In this document: piece by piece, positions 1 to 8,856 of the stretch
Position numbering within the stretch: the first letter of the stretch is position 1
Layout of the letters: every line of letters begins with the position of its first letter
Assembly: GCA_035528995.1 (NCBI GenBank)
Contig: DATKXO010000453.1
Location: forward strand, 1 to 64,000
Direction of reading: 5' to 3'
Source of the DNA: DATKXO01 sp035528995
Lineage (GTDB): Bacteria; Planctomycetota; Phycisphaerae; UBA1845
Length of the DNA: 64,000 nt
The notes under the pieces: generated by a model
Seen by the model: only the letters and a program-made list of their open reading frames with translations
Database searches by the model: none
What the model was told of the DNA's origin: nothing
Made by a program: the position numbers and the translations under genes

Positions 1-2195
1 GCCAACATGTGCTCGGCCGATCCCTGCTCGGCACCGGCACGAATGGCCCAGGCCGGCCAGGCGGGATGGCAGCGTCCGATCTCCAGGGAAACGCCGACGG
101 CCGACCGGTAGACGTCCATCTTCCCGTCGTCCAGCGCGCTCTCGGCCAGCTCCAGCACCACATCGGCCGGTGCGATCGTGGTCGGGTTGTCGCGTCCGAC
201 CTGGGCGGCGTAGGACAGGACTTCTTCCGGCCGCTGGGCGGACAGCCTTTTCTGCGCCCATAGCGCCCGCTGGATGCCCGGCAAGTCGCTCGGATCGGCG
301 GACTGCGCGGACGGACGCCGCCGATCGGCGCGGTACCGGTCATCCAGGCGCAACCCCACCATCAATCCGGGGGTTCGTTCACCATCGCCAGCCGGCCGCA
401 GCCTGAAACCGGCTCGATCAGACGGCCGTTTAACCTGCCCCGAGTCGTTCAGTCCGTACGCGGCGGCGACGGCCGCGTAATAGCAGGTCTCGCCGAGCGG
501 CTCAGCCAGCTCCGCCAGGAAACTGATCCGCGTTTCCGACGGGGCCGGTCTTGGTGCGATCCCGCCGGCGGCGACCCAGGTCCGCTGAACATCGTGCGGC
601 TTCAGGCCCAGAGCGGTCAGATCCTCATGCAAGGCCGCATCGCCGGCCTGCTCGACCGCGTCCAGGGCCAGCCGGGCCACGGCGATCGCCTGGGGCGGCG
701 TGGCACCGCCCTCATCCGGACTGTCCAGCAGTACCACGGCCGGCCGGTATGACCGGATCGCCGCCACCAGCCATCGCGTCACCTCGGCGCCTGCGTCGCG
801 GTCCAGTTCCGCGGACCATTGGGCCAGGACCGTGTCCGCCCGACCGTCGATCGGATCGAACGAGGGCAGGTCGGCCTTGACGCGGACGGCCCCGCATCCC
901 ACGCCCCGGGCTGCCTCCCGCGTGGCACCGGCACCGTCGGGCGACCGGTCCGCCCCCACCTGGACGTAGGCGCATCGCCAGCCCAGCACCCCCGACAGAT
1001 GGGCGAGCACAGGCCATTGGGCACGGTTCCGGGCAGTCGAGACCACCAGGACGGCGAACCCGCGATTGCTGCTGCCATCCGGGTCCGTCGGGGACCACGT
1101 CACGCCGCCGTCCGCCGTCTTGAGGATGCTCCCGGCCTCGCCGACGGCATACCCGACCTCGGCATCCGGGAAATGAACACCGAACAGCGGCAACGGATGT
1201 CCCGTGGCGACGGGCGACCAAGTGGCACCGCCGTCGGTGGTTCGCAGGACGTACCCGCCCGGCTGCCCGACGGTCCAGCCGAGCTGTTCGCCGCAGAAGC
1301 AGACGTCGTGAAGGTCGAGCAGCGGTGCGAGCGAGACGGGCAGCGCCAGGGCACGTCGTTGCCACGCTCTGCCGCCGCGGGTCTCAACCAGCACCGTGCC
1401 GCCGTCACCGACGACAATCGCCTGGGACGCGGTGCGCTGCCAGGCCGCCCGGAGGTCCGCTCGGGTAACGCGTGCCACTTCGTAGCGGGCCAGGCCGCGG
1501 CCTCGGAGCGGCAGCAGGAGCCCCGATCTGCCGACCGCCACTCCGCGCCCGAAGTGGGCCATCCCGAGCCCGAGCGCGGCGGCCGGCTCCGGCCCGGGGC
1601 CCAGGCCTGACGCCGCCTCCGAGCCCCGGTCCAACGCAGGGCTCCATCTGCGCCCTGTCGAACCGATGGAATAGAGGCCGCATTCGCGCAGGGCCCCCGG
1701 TTCGCCCGCCACCCAGAGATTCGCCTCCGCGTCGGCCCAGACGGCGTTGAGACGACCGACGTCGTCCAGCGGCACCGTCCGCCAGGATTGGCCGCCGTCG
1801 GTCGTGCCCAGCAGCACCCCTCGTCCCGTTCCGCCACCGAGGCTTCCGGGCTCACCACCGGCCACCCAGCCGGTGGAGGAGTCGACGAACCGGACGGCCT
1901 GCAAGTTGGCCTCGGTGCCGCCGGCCTGGCGATCCCAGGTCCTGCCTCCGTCGGGCGTGTGCAGAATCGTCCCGCCGTCGCCCACCACCCAGCCGGTGGT
2001 CGAATCGACGAACCAGACACCGTTGAGCCGCACGTCTGGGGGGGCGTCCGCTGGCCAGGCGTGGCCGGCGGTCCAGAGCGGGATCAGCAGGCTCAAGGTG
2101 CAGAATACTGATCGACGGTGGCGGTTCGGGGAGCGGGGAGCACTGAGCCGGAAACGCGGCCTCCGGGCCCTGATTGGCAGGAACGCCCGAACCAC
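1..2195 (-). CDS. YCF48/BNR-repeat secreted protein with PIG-L-like domain (3' end outside window)
   Basis: A single reading frame stays open on the minus strand from a GTG at 2195 to the left edge (731 codons, no stop), so the gene is incomplete. The N-terminus is Arg-rich followed by a hydrophobic stretch ending near AWPADA, which looks like an export signal. From about residue 52 to 370 come YCF48/BNR-type repeats: VWFVDSTTGWVVGDGGTILHT, then repeated DGG.TW and GW.VG motifs, a family that forms a beta-propeller. The following ~150 residues (SYRPAVVLLDSPDEG and a LALDAVEQAGD helix) resemble a degraded GlcNAc-PI de-N-acetylase (PIG-L) fold, but the expected metal-binding HPDD/HxxH motifs are not evident; this part is inference. 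The remainder is unrecognised. The start is uncertain: TTG at 2096 would also leave a signal peptide. Confidence 0.72.
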   Translation of the reverse strand, partial: MVRAFLPIRARRPRFRLSAPRSPNRHRRSVFCTLSLLIPLWTAGHAWPADAPPDVRLNGVWFVDSTTGWVVGDGGTILHTPDGGRTWDRQAGGTEANLQAVRFVDSSTGWVAGGEPGSLGGGTGRGVLLGTTDGGQSWRTVPLDDVGRLNAVWADAEANLWVAGEPGALRECGLYSIGSTGRRWSPALDRGSEAASGLGPGPEPAAALGLGMAHFGRGVAVGRSGLLLPLRGRGLARYEVARVTRADLRAAWQRTASQAIVVGDGGTVLVETRGGRAWQRRALALPVSLAPLLDLHDVCFCGEQLGWTVGQPGGYVLRTTDGGATWSPVATGHPLPLFGVHFPDAEVGYAVGEAGSILKTADGGVTWSPTDPDGSSNRGFAVLVVSTARNRAQWPVLAHLSGVLGWRCAYVQVGADRSPDGAGATREAARGVGCGAVRVKADLPSFDPIDGRADTVLAQWSAELDRDAGAEVTRWLVAAIRSYRPAVVLLDSPDEGGATPPQAIAVARLALDAVEQAGDAALHEDLTALGLKPHDVQRTWVAAGGIAPRPAPSETRISFLAELAEPLGETCYYAAVAAAYGLNDSGQVKRPSDRAGFRLRPAGDGERTPGLMVGLRLDDRYRADRRRPSAQSADPSDLPGIQRALWAQKRLSAQRPEEVLSYAAQVGRDNPTTIAPADVVLELAESALDDGKMDVYRSAVGVSLEIGRCHPAWPAWAIRAGAEQGSAEHML

Positions 2196-2319
2196 GTGAG
2201 AAGTCCGGCCGCCCACGCTGCGTCCCGGACTCCGCATTCGGAATTCCCACTTCATTCCGGCATTCTCAACTGGTCCGGCTGCGTTGACAAATCGCCCAGG
2301 CTCACTAGGATTGGGCACG

Positions 2320-2970
2320 ATGCTAGGGTTTGTGACCATTCTGATGCCGGTCGGGCTCGTCGTTGGGGCGGCGGGTTCGGACGCGGGTGCTCCCAAGACG
2401 ACGCTGGCCCCAAAAAGCTGGCAATTGGACTTCGACTTTCACGACCCGGCCCGGATCACCGTGACGCTGCCGGGCGAGAGCGAGCCGACCACGTTCTGGT
2501 ACCTCCTGTACACCGTCACCAACCAGACCGGACGCGAAATCGAGTTCTACCCCGCCTTCCATCTGGTGACCGACACGCTGGCGGTGGTCGAGGGGGGAGA
2601 CCGGATTCACCCCCAGGTGTACGACGCCGTTGCGGCCCGGCATCGCCGGCTGTATCCGTTCTTCGTGGCGCCCCCGGCCGCCTATGGGAAGCTGAACCAG
2701 GGCACGGACAACAGCCGGACGTCCGTTGCGGTGTTCCGCGACTTCGATCTGCACGCCAGCAGCTTCGCGGTGTACGTGGGCGGGCTTTCCGGCGAGATCG
2801 CGCGGGTGAACAACCCGGCCTTCGAGGTCGATAAAGCGGAGTCCGATAACAACGTCCGTTTCTTTCTGCTTCGCAAAACGCTGGAGATCCGTTACGATCT
2901 GCCAGGTGACCCGCTGTCGCGGGAGACGGTGGTGCCCACTCGCGTCAAACGCGAATGGGTGATGAGGTGA
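2320..2970 (+). CDS. Exported hypothetical protein
   Basis: I do not recognise the family. The protein has 216 residues from the ATG at 2320, which follows a weak AGGAT ribosome-binding sequence; a TTG at 2284 would add 12 residues. The first ~25 residues (MLGFVTILMPVGLVVGAAGS) are a clear signal peptide or anchor. The rest is soluble and beta-rich, with WYLLYTVTNQTG.EIEFYP resembling an immunoglobulin-like domain that describes a protein environment rather than an enzyme. No catalytic motif is visible. It lies 64 bp upstream of rpmA on the same strand but has no obvious functional link to translation. A possible promoter (TTGACA at 2284-2289 with a poor -10) overlaps the alternative start, another reason to prefer 2320. 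Confidence 0.7.
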   Translation: MLGFVTILMPVGLVVGAAGSDAGAPKTTLAPKSWQLDFDFHDPARITVTLPGESEPTTFWYLLYTVTNQTGREIEFYPAFHLVTDTLAVVEGGDRIHPQVYDAVAARHRRLYPFFVAPPAAYGKLNQGTDNSRTSVAVFRDFDLHASSFAVYVGGLSGEIARVNNPAFEVDKAESDNNVRFFLLRKTLEIRYDLPGDPLSRETVVPTRVKREWVMR

Positions 2971-3034
2971 TTGCAGCATAGCGATTGGCGAGGTTCGACT
3001 TACCGATCCGCCGTTCGCCGTTTGGAGCACAACC

Positions 3035-3289
3035 GTGGCACATAAGAAGGGACAGGGTTCAACCCGCAACGGACGCGACAGCGGTCCGCAGTTCCGTGGG
3101 CTCAAGCGATACGCGGGGCAAGTGGTGACCACAGGCACGATTCTCATCCGGCAGTGCGGCACACCGTTTCTGCCCGGGCGCAACGTCGGCCGCGGGCGGG
3201 ACGATACGCTTTTTGCGCTACAGGATGGAATCGTGGCGTTCCGCGGGCGCCGGGTGGACGTCGTCATACCCGCGCCGACCGAGAACTGA
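3035..3289 (+). CDS. rpmA: 50S ribosomal protein L27
   Basis: This is the large-subunit protein whose N-terminal tail reaches the peptidyl-transferase centre. The 84 residues match the family from end to end: MAHKKG.GSTRNGRDS at the start, GQVV..G.IL.RQ.GT.F.PG in the middle, then NVGRG.DDTLFAL.DG. Translation starts at GTG 3035. The usual partner rplU (L21) is not upstream; an unrelated exported-protein gene is there instead. obgE follows, which is the common rpmA-obgE order. A perfect inverted repeat (GGCGGC-aaatt-GCCGCC, 3299-3315) and then a rho-independent terminator lie between the two genes, so they may be expressed separately. Confidence 0.97.
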   Translation: MAHKKGQGSTRNGRDSGPQFRGLKRYAGQVVTTGTILIRQCGTPFLPGRNVGRGRDDTLFALQDGIVAFRGRRVDVVIPAPTEN

Positions 3290-3351
3290 CGTTGCGAAGG
3301 CGGCAAATTGCCGCCTGGCGATCTGCACCGCGAACCCGACATGTGAACCAG

Positions 3352-3384
3352 GAGGATGGCCGTTGGGGTCATCCTCTTTTGTTT
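3352..3384 (+). terminator. Rho-independent terminator between rpmA and obgE
   Basis: A perfect 7-bp stem GAGGATG (3352-3358) / CATCCTC (3370-3376) with an 11-base loop is followed at once by TTTTGTTT. It lies 63 bp after the rpmA stop and 24 bp before the obgE start. Confidence 0.82.
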
Positions 3385-3407
3385 GGCCCGGATAGTCGCC
3401 TCGAACC

Positions 3408-4484
3408 GTGTTTGTCGATCAGGCCGAGATCTACGTTCGCGCCGGCAACGGCGGGCACGGGTGCGTGAGCTTCCGGCGCGAGAAGTACCTGCCCCGCGGC
3501 GGGCCCGACGGCGGTGATGGCGGCCGCGGCGGCGACGTGATTCTCCGCGCCGTCGAAGGCATCGACACCCTGCTCGACTTCGCCGGGCGACATCATTGGA
3601 TCGCCAAGAACGGTCGGCCGGGCCAGGGCAAGAACATGACCGGTCGCGGCGGGCGCGATCTGCCCGTCGACCTGCCGCCCGGCACCCTGGTGTACGACGC
3701 CGAGACCGGCGTCCTGCTCAAGGACCTGACTCCCGCCGGGACCCAGACGGTCATCGCCGCCGGCGGCAAGGGCGGCCGGGGAAACAAACACTTCGCCAGC
3801 TCGACCAATCAGGCGCCGCGCGAGGCCGAGCCCGGCGGGCCCGGTGAGGAACGCACCCTCCGGCTGGAGCTGAAACTCATCGCCGACGTCGGTGTCGTGG
3901 GCCTGCCGAACGCGGGTAAGAGCACGCTCTTGTCGCGGCTGTCCAAGGCCCGCCCCAAGATCGCCGACTATCCCTTCACCACTCTGCAGCCGCAGCTCGG
4001 CATCGTGGAACTGTCCGGCTACCGGCGTTATGTGATGGCCGACCTGCCCGGCCTGATCGAGGGAGCTCACCAGGGCACCGGGCTGGGCGACGCCTTCCTT
4101 CGGCACGTGGAACGGACCCGAGTGATTCTGCACCTGGTCGACATCCACCCGCTCCAGGACGCCCCGTCCCCGGTCGAGGCCTACCGGACCATTCGCCGCG
4201 AGTTGCAGGCCTACAGCCCGGAACTGGCCGCCAAATGCGAGATCGTCGCCGCCAACAAAATCGATCTGGGAGAGGATCGTGAGGCCGTCGCGAGTCTGTC
4301 GGAGGCCGTCGGCGGACCGGTGCTGGCCGTCAGCGCGATTACCGGACGGGGTCTGCCCGCGTTGACCGAGCGCCTCTGGGAAGCGGCGCGTGGGGACCGA
4401 CAGCCCGGACCTCGCCGAACTGACCTGCCGGTCAGCCCACACCGCAGGGACCCGCCCTCCGATGCCCCCGATGGAGGCATGTAG
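3408..4484 (+). CDS. obgE: Obg family GTPase (ribosome assembly / stress)
   Basis: Obg is a GTPase associated with the 50S subunit that acts in ribosome maturation and growth control. The 358 residues fit the short bacterial form without a long C-terminal extension. The glycine-rich Obg fold occupies residues 1-155 (VDQAEIYVRAGNGGHGCVSFRREK and several GGDGGRGG turns). The G domain follows with G1 GLPNAGKST (~165), the G3 element DLPGLIEGA (~212), G4 NKID (~283) and G5 SAITGRG (~311). Translation starts at GTG 3408. The gene follows rpmA, but a strong terminator precedes it. No promoter was identified in the 24-bp gap. Confidence 0.96.
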   Translation: MFVDQAEIYVRAGNGGHGCVSFRREKYLPRGGPDGGDGGRGGDVILRAVEGIDTLLDFAGRHHWIAKNGRPGQGKNMTGRGGRDLPVDLPPGTLVYDAETGVLLKDLTPAGTQTVIAAGGKGGRGNKHFASSTNQAPREAEPGGPGEERTLRLELKLIADVGVVGLPNAGKSTLLSRLSKARPKIADYPFTTLQPQLGIVELSGYRRYVMADLPGLIEGAHQGTGLGDAFLRHVERTRVILHLVDIHPLQDAPSPVEAYRTIRRELQAYSPELAAKCEIVAANKIDLGEDREAVASLSEAVGGPVLAVSAITGRGLPALTERLWEAARGDRQPGPRRTDLPVSPHRRDPPSDAPDGGM

Positions 4485-4683
4485 CGCGGTGCGAGCCGAA
4501 CCCCGCCGCGTCATGGTTCAGCTACCCGGCCGGTGCCGCACAGGGCGCCACGGGGACGATCCGCCGGTGCCCGAACTGCCAACGATCACACGGAATGGCA
4601 TGAGGGTGGCCTAGCGCCGTTCTTATGGTACCCTTTGCTCTCCCGCTGGGCGCCGAGCGAACCTTCGACACCGGCCCGACGAG

Positions 4684-5532
4684 GTGGATACCCCAATGGT
4701 TGCCGACAACAAGTCCGACCGGCCCGGCGCTACGCCGGAACCTGGGCCCAACCGGAGTGCCGGCGGCGCGGTGGTCGTCATGGACGTGGGCAACAGCTCG
4801 ATGGCCATCGGACTCTGGGACCGGATGCGCGTGTCCGACGCCGTGCGCGTTCCTACGCACGATCGCGGTGGGTTCGCCTCCACCTTCGGCAAGCTATGGA
4901 CCGGCACCGGCCAGGACCGGCCGGGTGCGGTCGTGGTCGCCTCGGTCGTGCCCGACGCGGTCGAGTGGATCGGCGCCGAGGTCGTGCAGCAGGCCGACCG
5001 GAGGATCGCCGTGGTCGGGCCCGGTATCGGCCTGCCCTGCCGGGTCGCCGTCCGGGAGCCGGACCGCGTAGGGGTCGACCGGGTCTGCGCGGCCGCGGCC
5101 GCCTTCGAATGCACCCGACACGCCTGCACGGTCATTGACTTCGGCACCGCCATCACGGTGGACCTGGTGGATGACGAGGGGACTTTCATCGGCGGGGCCA
5201 TACTGCCGGGTGCCGAGTTGCAGGCCCGGGCCCTGGCGCTTGGGACCGCCGCACTCCCGGAAGTGAAACTGACACCGCCCGGCGACCCGGTCGGCCGCGA
5301 CACCTGCGAAGCGATTCGCAGCGGGATCCTCAACGGCATTCCCGGAGCCGTCCGCGGCATCGTCGAGCAGTACGCCACCGTGTTGAACCAATGGCCTCAG
5401 GTCGTGGCCACCGGAGGTGATCTCCATCTCTTCCTCGACCGGTGTGACTTCATTGACTCGCCCGTACCCAACCTCACTCTGATCGGCGTGGGGTTGGCCT
5501 ACGCCCGGCATCGGCAGGCCGGCGGGCGATGA
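4684..5532 (+). CDS. coaX: Type III pantothenate kinase
   Basis: CoaX phosphorylates pantothenate, the first step of coenzyme A synthesis. The 282-residue protein shows the ASKHA-fold signatures: DVGNSS (~34, phosphate 1), GVDRVCA (~130), DFGTAITVD (~153, phosphate 2 with the catalytic Asp), GGAILPG and VVATGG (~243). The start is GTG 4684; an ATG at 4696 is possible, and the first 30 residues are a non-conserved polar extension. The gene overlaps the next one by 4 bases (ATGA), so the two are probably translationally coupled. Confidence 0.95.
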   Translation: MDTPMVADNKSDRPGATPEPGPNRSAGGAVVVMDVGNSSMAIGLWDRMRVSDAVRVPTHDRGGFASTFGKLWTGTGQDRPGAVVVASVVPDAVEWIGAEVVQQADRRIAVVGPGIGLPCRVAVREPDRVGVDRVCAAAAAFECTRHACTVIDFGTAITVDLVDDEGTFIGGAILPGAELQARALALGTAALPEVKLTPPGDPVGRDTCEAIRSGILNGIPGAVRGIVEQYATVLNQWPQVVATGGDLHLFLDRCDFIDSPVPNLTLIGVGLAYARHRQAGGR

Positions 5533-6731
5533 GCCGAGCCACCGACGCCGCCACCCACTGCTGCCTGCTGACGCCGGCCGGCATGGGGGCCATTGCGGTC
5601 ATCAGAGTGCGCGGCCCGGGCGCGGTCGCCGTGGTCAGCGAACTCTTTCGTCCGAAGTCGGGAGACAAGTCGTCCGTTCTCGATGCGCAACAATCGCACC
5701 GTCTGATCTACGGCCGCATCATGGTGGACGGGGAGACCCTCGACGACGTGATCGTCTGCGCCTCTACGACTGACGACGGCATACCGCACGTGGACATCAA
5801 CGCACACGGGGGCATTCGTGTAGTCGAGCGGATCCTCATGGCTCTGCAAGACCGTGGGGTGTCTGTTGACCAGGACGAGGGCCGGCATCAGGCCGTGTGG
5901 CCCGCGGCCAACCGGATCGAGGCGGAGGCGATCGAGGCCATCGCCAGGGCCGGAACACGCCGGGTCGTCGAGTTCCTGCTGCACCAGAATGTCGTCCTGC
6001 CCGAGTGCTTCGAGCGGCTGGCTCGCCAGGCCGACCAGGATCCGACCGGCGCGCTGGCAGGCCTGCGGGCCTTGCTGCATACCGCAGACGCATGCCTTCT
6101 GCTGGTGGACGGTGTCACCATCGCGATCGTCGGGCCTCCCAACGCCGGTAAATCGACGCTGGCCAACCGGCTTCTCGGCACCCCCCGGGCGATCGTCTCC
6201 ACCATGCCCGGGACCACGCGCGACTGGGTGGCCGAGCCCACCGCGATCCACGGCATCCCCGTCACCGTCGTCGATACTCCCGGGATGGGGGCGACGGCGG
6301 ATGCCCTCGAGGCCCTGGCCATCGACCGCGGCATGACGCGCGCGGCCCGGGCCGATCTGCGGATTCTGGTGCTGGACGGTAGCCGTGAGCTGCCCGAGAC
6401 CTTCTTCGATGAGCTGCCCGGCACATGGGTCGTCCAGCCGCTGCTGGTGGTGGCCAACAAGAGTGACCTGCCCCAGCGGTGGGGCGGCGACCGCCTGCCA
6501 CCTGGTTTCCGCTCGACGCTGCTGACGGTCTCGGCGCTGCGGGGTGACGGCTTGGCCCTGCTGGAGGACCGAGTCACCGCTGGACTGGGGCTCAGCGGGC
6601 GCAAGGACGACGCGCCCGGACTGTTTACCCGGCGGCAGCGCGACGCAGTGGCTGCGATTCTGAAAGACCGATACCGGGCCGGCCCGGATCTGGCCCGGAG
6701 GATTCGACAGGAACTGATCGGCACACGCTGA
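5529..6731 (+). CDS. MnmE/TrmE-like GTPase lacking the C-terminal Cys motif
   Basis: MnmE is the G protein that modifies U34 of certain tRNAs together with MnmG. This 400-residue protein has the TrmE N-terminal domain (TPAGMGAIAVIRVRGPGA near residue 15) and an embedded G domain: G1 GPPNAGKSTL (~202), the GTTRDWV switch (~223), DTPGMG (~249) and NKSD (~310). Canonical MnmE is ~450 residues and ends in C(I/L/V)GK, which carries the catalytic cysteine. This protein ends in IRQELIGTR and has no such cysteine, and the central helical region looks shortened. It is therefore either a paralogue with another role or an MnmE that has lost its modification chemistry. It overlaps coaX by 4 bases. Confidence 0.85.
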   Translation: MSRATDAATHCCLLTPAGMGAIAVIRVRGPGAVAVVSELFRPKSGDKSSVLDAQQSHRLIYGRIMVDGETLDDVIVCASTTDDGIPHVDINAHGGIRVVERILMALQDRGVSVDQDEGRHQAVWPAANRIEAEAIEAIARAGTRRVVEFLLHQNVVLPECFERLARQADQDPTGALAGLRALLHTADACLLLVDGVTIAIVGPPNAGKSTLANRLLGTPRAIVSTMPGTTRDWVAEPTAIHGIPVTVVDTPGMGATADALEALAIDRGMTRAARADLRILVLDGSRELPETFFDELPGTWVVQPLLVVANKSDLPQRWGGDRLPPGFRSTLLTVSALRGDGLALLEDRVTAGLGLSGRKDDAPGLFTRRQRDAVAAILKDRYRAGPDLARRIRQELIGTR

Positions 6732-6756
6732 GAGACCGCCACATGGGGGGTATAAT
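6728..6756 (+). promoter_or_regulatory. Sigma-70-type promoter for the kinase gene
   Basis: A perfect -10 TATAAT (6751-6756) has CTGAGA (6728-6733, 4 of 6 to consensus) at exactly 17 bp. It lies just past the end of the MnmE-like gene and would give a leader of ~155 bases before the kinase gene. That leader contains an imperfect hairpin, AGCCCG..AACCG (6777-6790) pairing with CGGTT.CGGGCT (6811-6822). Confidence 0.6.
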
Positions 6757-6917
6757 AGACTGTTAACGCGCACCCCAGCCCGTGGAACCGTTCGCCCCCG
6801 GATGGTTTTTCGGTTGCGGGCTCTCCTTTAGGCGCGTACATTAGTGCGGCACCTCGCCTACGGCGACCGATCGCCGACGGCTTCAGTGCAACTTGATTCG
6901 GAGTCTGGCCCCGCTCC

Positions 6918-8168
6918 ATGGCTGTCGAAGAAGACTCACATCTCGGCCGAAGACTCGTCGAGCACAAATTGGCCACCGCCAACGAGGTGGCGCTGTGTGT
7001 CGCCCGACAGAAGGAACTCGAGGAGCAGGGGCAGAAGATCAGCTTGGCCGACGTCCTCGTCGAGGCCGGATACCTGACCAAATCTCAGTTGGTCCGTTTG
7101 CGAAGGTCGATGGACGACGACTCGATGTATCGTCCGGCCCAGCAGATCCCCGGCTTCCAGATCCTTGGCAAACTGGGGCAGGGGGCCATGGCCACCGTGT
7201 TCAAGGCCAAGCAGATCAGTCTTGACCGCCCCGTGGCCATCAAGGTGCTGCCCAAACGGCTCAGCGACAATCAGGAGTTCGTGGACCGCTTTTACCGCGA
7301 GGGTCGGGCGGCCGCGCGCCTGAACCACCCCAACATCGTGCAGGCCATCGACGTCGGCGAGGCCGGCGGCTACCACTACTTCGTGATGGAGTACATTGAC
7401 GGCAATACGGTCTTCGACCAGGTCTCCTCGGGCGAGCCCTATGCCGAGCTCGACGCCCTGCGGATCATCCTGCAGGTGGCCTACGCCCTGGAGCACGCTC
7501 ACGCCCGCGGCTTCATCCACCGCGACGTCAAGCCCAAGAACATCATGATCACCAAGGAGAGCGACGTGAAGCTGGCGGACATGGGCCTGGCCCGGGACAT
7601 CCGCGACTACGAAACCGCCAGCGCCGAAGCCGGACGGGCCTACGGCACGCCCTACTACATCAGCCCCGAGCAGATTCGCGGCGAGATCAACATCGACTTC
7701 CGGGCTGACATCTACTCGCTGGGGGCCACGTTCTACCACATGGTCACCGGCAAGGTTCCCTTCGAGGGGGCGACTCCCTCAGCGGTGATGCATAAGCACC
7801 TCAAAGAGGTGCTCATCCCGCCGGACCACGTCAACACGCAACTGTCGGCCGGTATCGGCGAGATCATCGAGCTGATGATGGCCAAGAAGCGGGACGACCG
7901 CTACCCCTCCACGAAAGAGCTGATCGCGGACCTCGAGGCCGTCGCTGCCGGCGAACCGCCCTATCAGGCCCGCAAGAAGTATGACCACGCACTGCTGCAC
8001 GACCTGGCCACCAGCGGCGAGACCGTGTCCATGGCCACCGCTGAAGACCTCGACCCGACGGTGGGCGACCCCGGCCGCTCGTTGATCATCATGCTGCTCT
8101 CCATCGCACTGGCCCTGAGCATCCTGCTCAACATTGCAATATTGATCTTCGGTTTCGGCGGTGAGTAG
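6918..8168 (+). CDS. Membrane-anchored Ser/Thr protein kinase (Hanks type)
   Basis: The protein has 416 residues. Residues 1-75 form a helical region (LGRRLVEHKLATANEVALC, DVLVEAGYLTKSQLVRLR) like the small helical module found on many planctomycete kinases and on type II secretion ATPases. The kinase domain (~80-340) has the P loop GQGAMATVF (~84), VAIKVL with the ATP-anchoring Lys (~110), the catalytic loop HRDVKPKN (~201), LADMGLA in place of the DFG triplet (~221), and GTPYYISPE. A transmembrane helix (IIMLLSIALALSILLNIAIL, ~390-410) sits at the extreme C-terminus, so the kinase faces the cytoplasm and no large extracellular sensor is present. The metal-binding Asp is retained in DMG, so activity is expected. 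Substrate is unknown. Confidence 0.93.
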   Translation: MAVEEDSHLGRRLVEHKLATANEVALCVARQKELEEQGQKISLADVLVEAGYLTKSQLVRLRRSMDDDSMYRPAQQIPGFQILGKLGQGAMATVFKAKQISLDRPVAIKVLPKRLSDNQEFVDRFYREGRAAARLNHPNIVQAIDVGEAGGYHYFVMEYIDGNTVFDQVSSGEPYAELDALRIILQVAYALEHAHARGFIHRDVKPKNIMITKESDVKLADMGLARDIRDYETASAEAGRAYGTPYYISPEQIRGEINIDFRADIYSLGATFYHMVTGKVPFEGATPSAVMHKHLKEVLIPPDHVNTQLSAGIGEIIELMMAKKRDDRYPSTKELIADLEAVAAGEPPYQARKKYDHALLHDLATSGETVSMATAEDLDPTVGDPGRSLIIMLLSIALALSILLNIAILIFGFGGE

Positions 8169-8270
8169 CGGCACAGTCCGGCGAACTCGACGGCCGGGTA
8201 CGCTGCGGGCCGCGCGAAGAAGGGCCGCGTCACCGAACGCCGACACGTCGGGCGACCGGCTTCGGGTGAG

Positions 8271-8786
8271 CTACCTGGGCTGGTAGACTCTTCCCCACTT
8301 ATAGACGCGGGCCCGCCAGTTCTCGGAAGTGCCCAGTTCGTGGTCGATCTGCATCATTTCGATGGTGGTCAGGGTCGTCTTGTCCACCAGCGTCTTGCCG
8401 AATTCGACGTAGCCCTTGCACAACAGGCGCGGCGGGTTCCGCAGCGCTGAGTTGGGCTCCCACTCGCCCGTCTCTTCGTTGGTGAATCCGTGTGAGGCCT
8501 CTATGTACAAATGGGTCACCGCCCAGCCGTGCGTCTCGGTGATGGAGAACTCGAGCACGGGGTGCGTGCCCTCCAGGCGGGCCTCCACCGCGACGTTGAA
8601 CTCGGGCTGCTCGTCCGTCTCGATGCCGTCGATGTGTGCGGGATCGTACGGCCCCCCGACGGAGTTGACGTTCGGCGGAACGCCGACGTCTGTTCCCGCC
8701 CCGCCGCAGAACGCGAAGCTGCAGGCGAGAAGACCCGCCACCACCACAAGAGCGATCAGAAGTGCGTTGCGCGCCGAAGTCCGCAT
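8271..8786 (-). CDS. Exported hypothetical protein, tandem paralogue 1
   Basis: I do not recognise the family. The 171-residue protein (ATG 8786; a GTG at 8798 adds 4 residues) opens with an N-terminal hydrophobic segment, ALLIALVVVAGLLACSFAF. It contains LLAC, which could serve as a lipobox. The soluble domain shares long blocks with the next gene: HIDGIETDEQPEFNVAVEAR, VLEFSITETHGWAV, KTLVDKTTLTTIEMMQ and GTSENWRARVYKWG. The shared core looks like a small beta-rich domain. The two genes lie head to tail, 70 bp apart, and must come from a duplication. Confidence 0.75.
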   Translation of the reverse strand: MRTSARNALLIALVVVAGLLACSFAFCGGAGTDVGVPPNVNSVGGPYDPAHIDGIETDEQPEFNVAVEARLEGTHPVLEFSITETHGWAVTHLYIEASHGFTNEETGEWEPNSALRNPPRLLCKGYVEFGKTLVDKTTLTTIEMMQIDHELGTSENWRARVYKWGRVYQPR

Positions 8787-8856
8787 TTCGTCGTCCACGT
8801 TGCCGGCGCGACGCGCGCCGACTATCCCGGGATCGAGCGACGGCGATTATCGCGGC

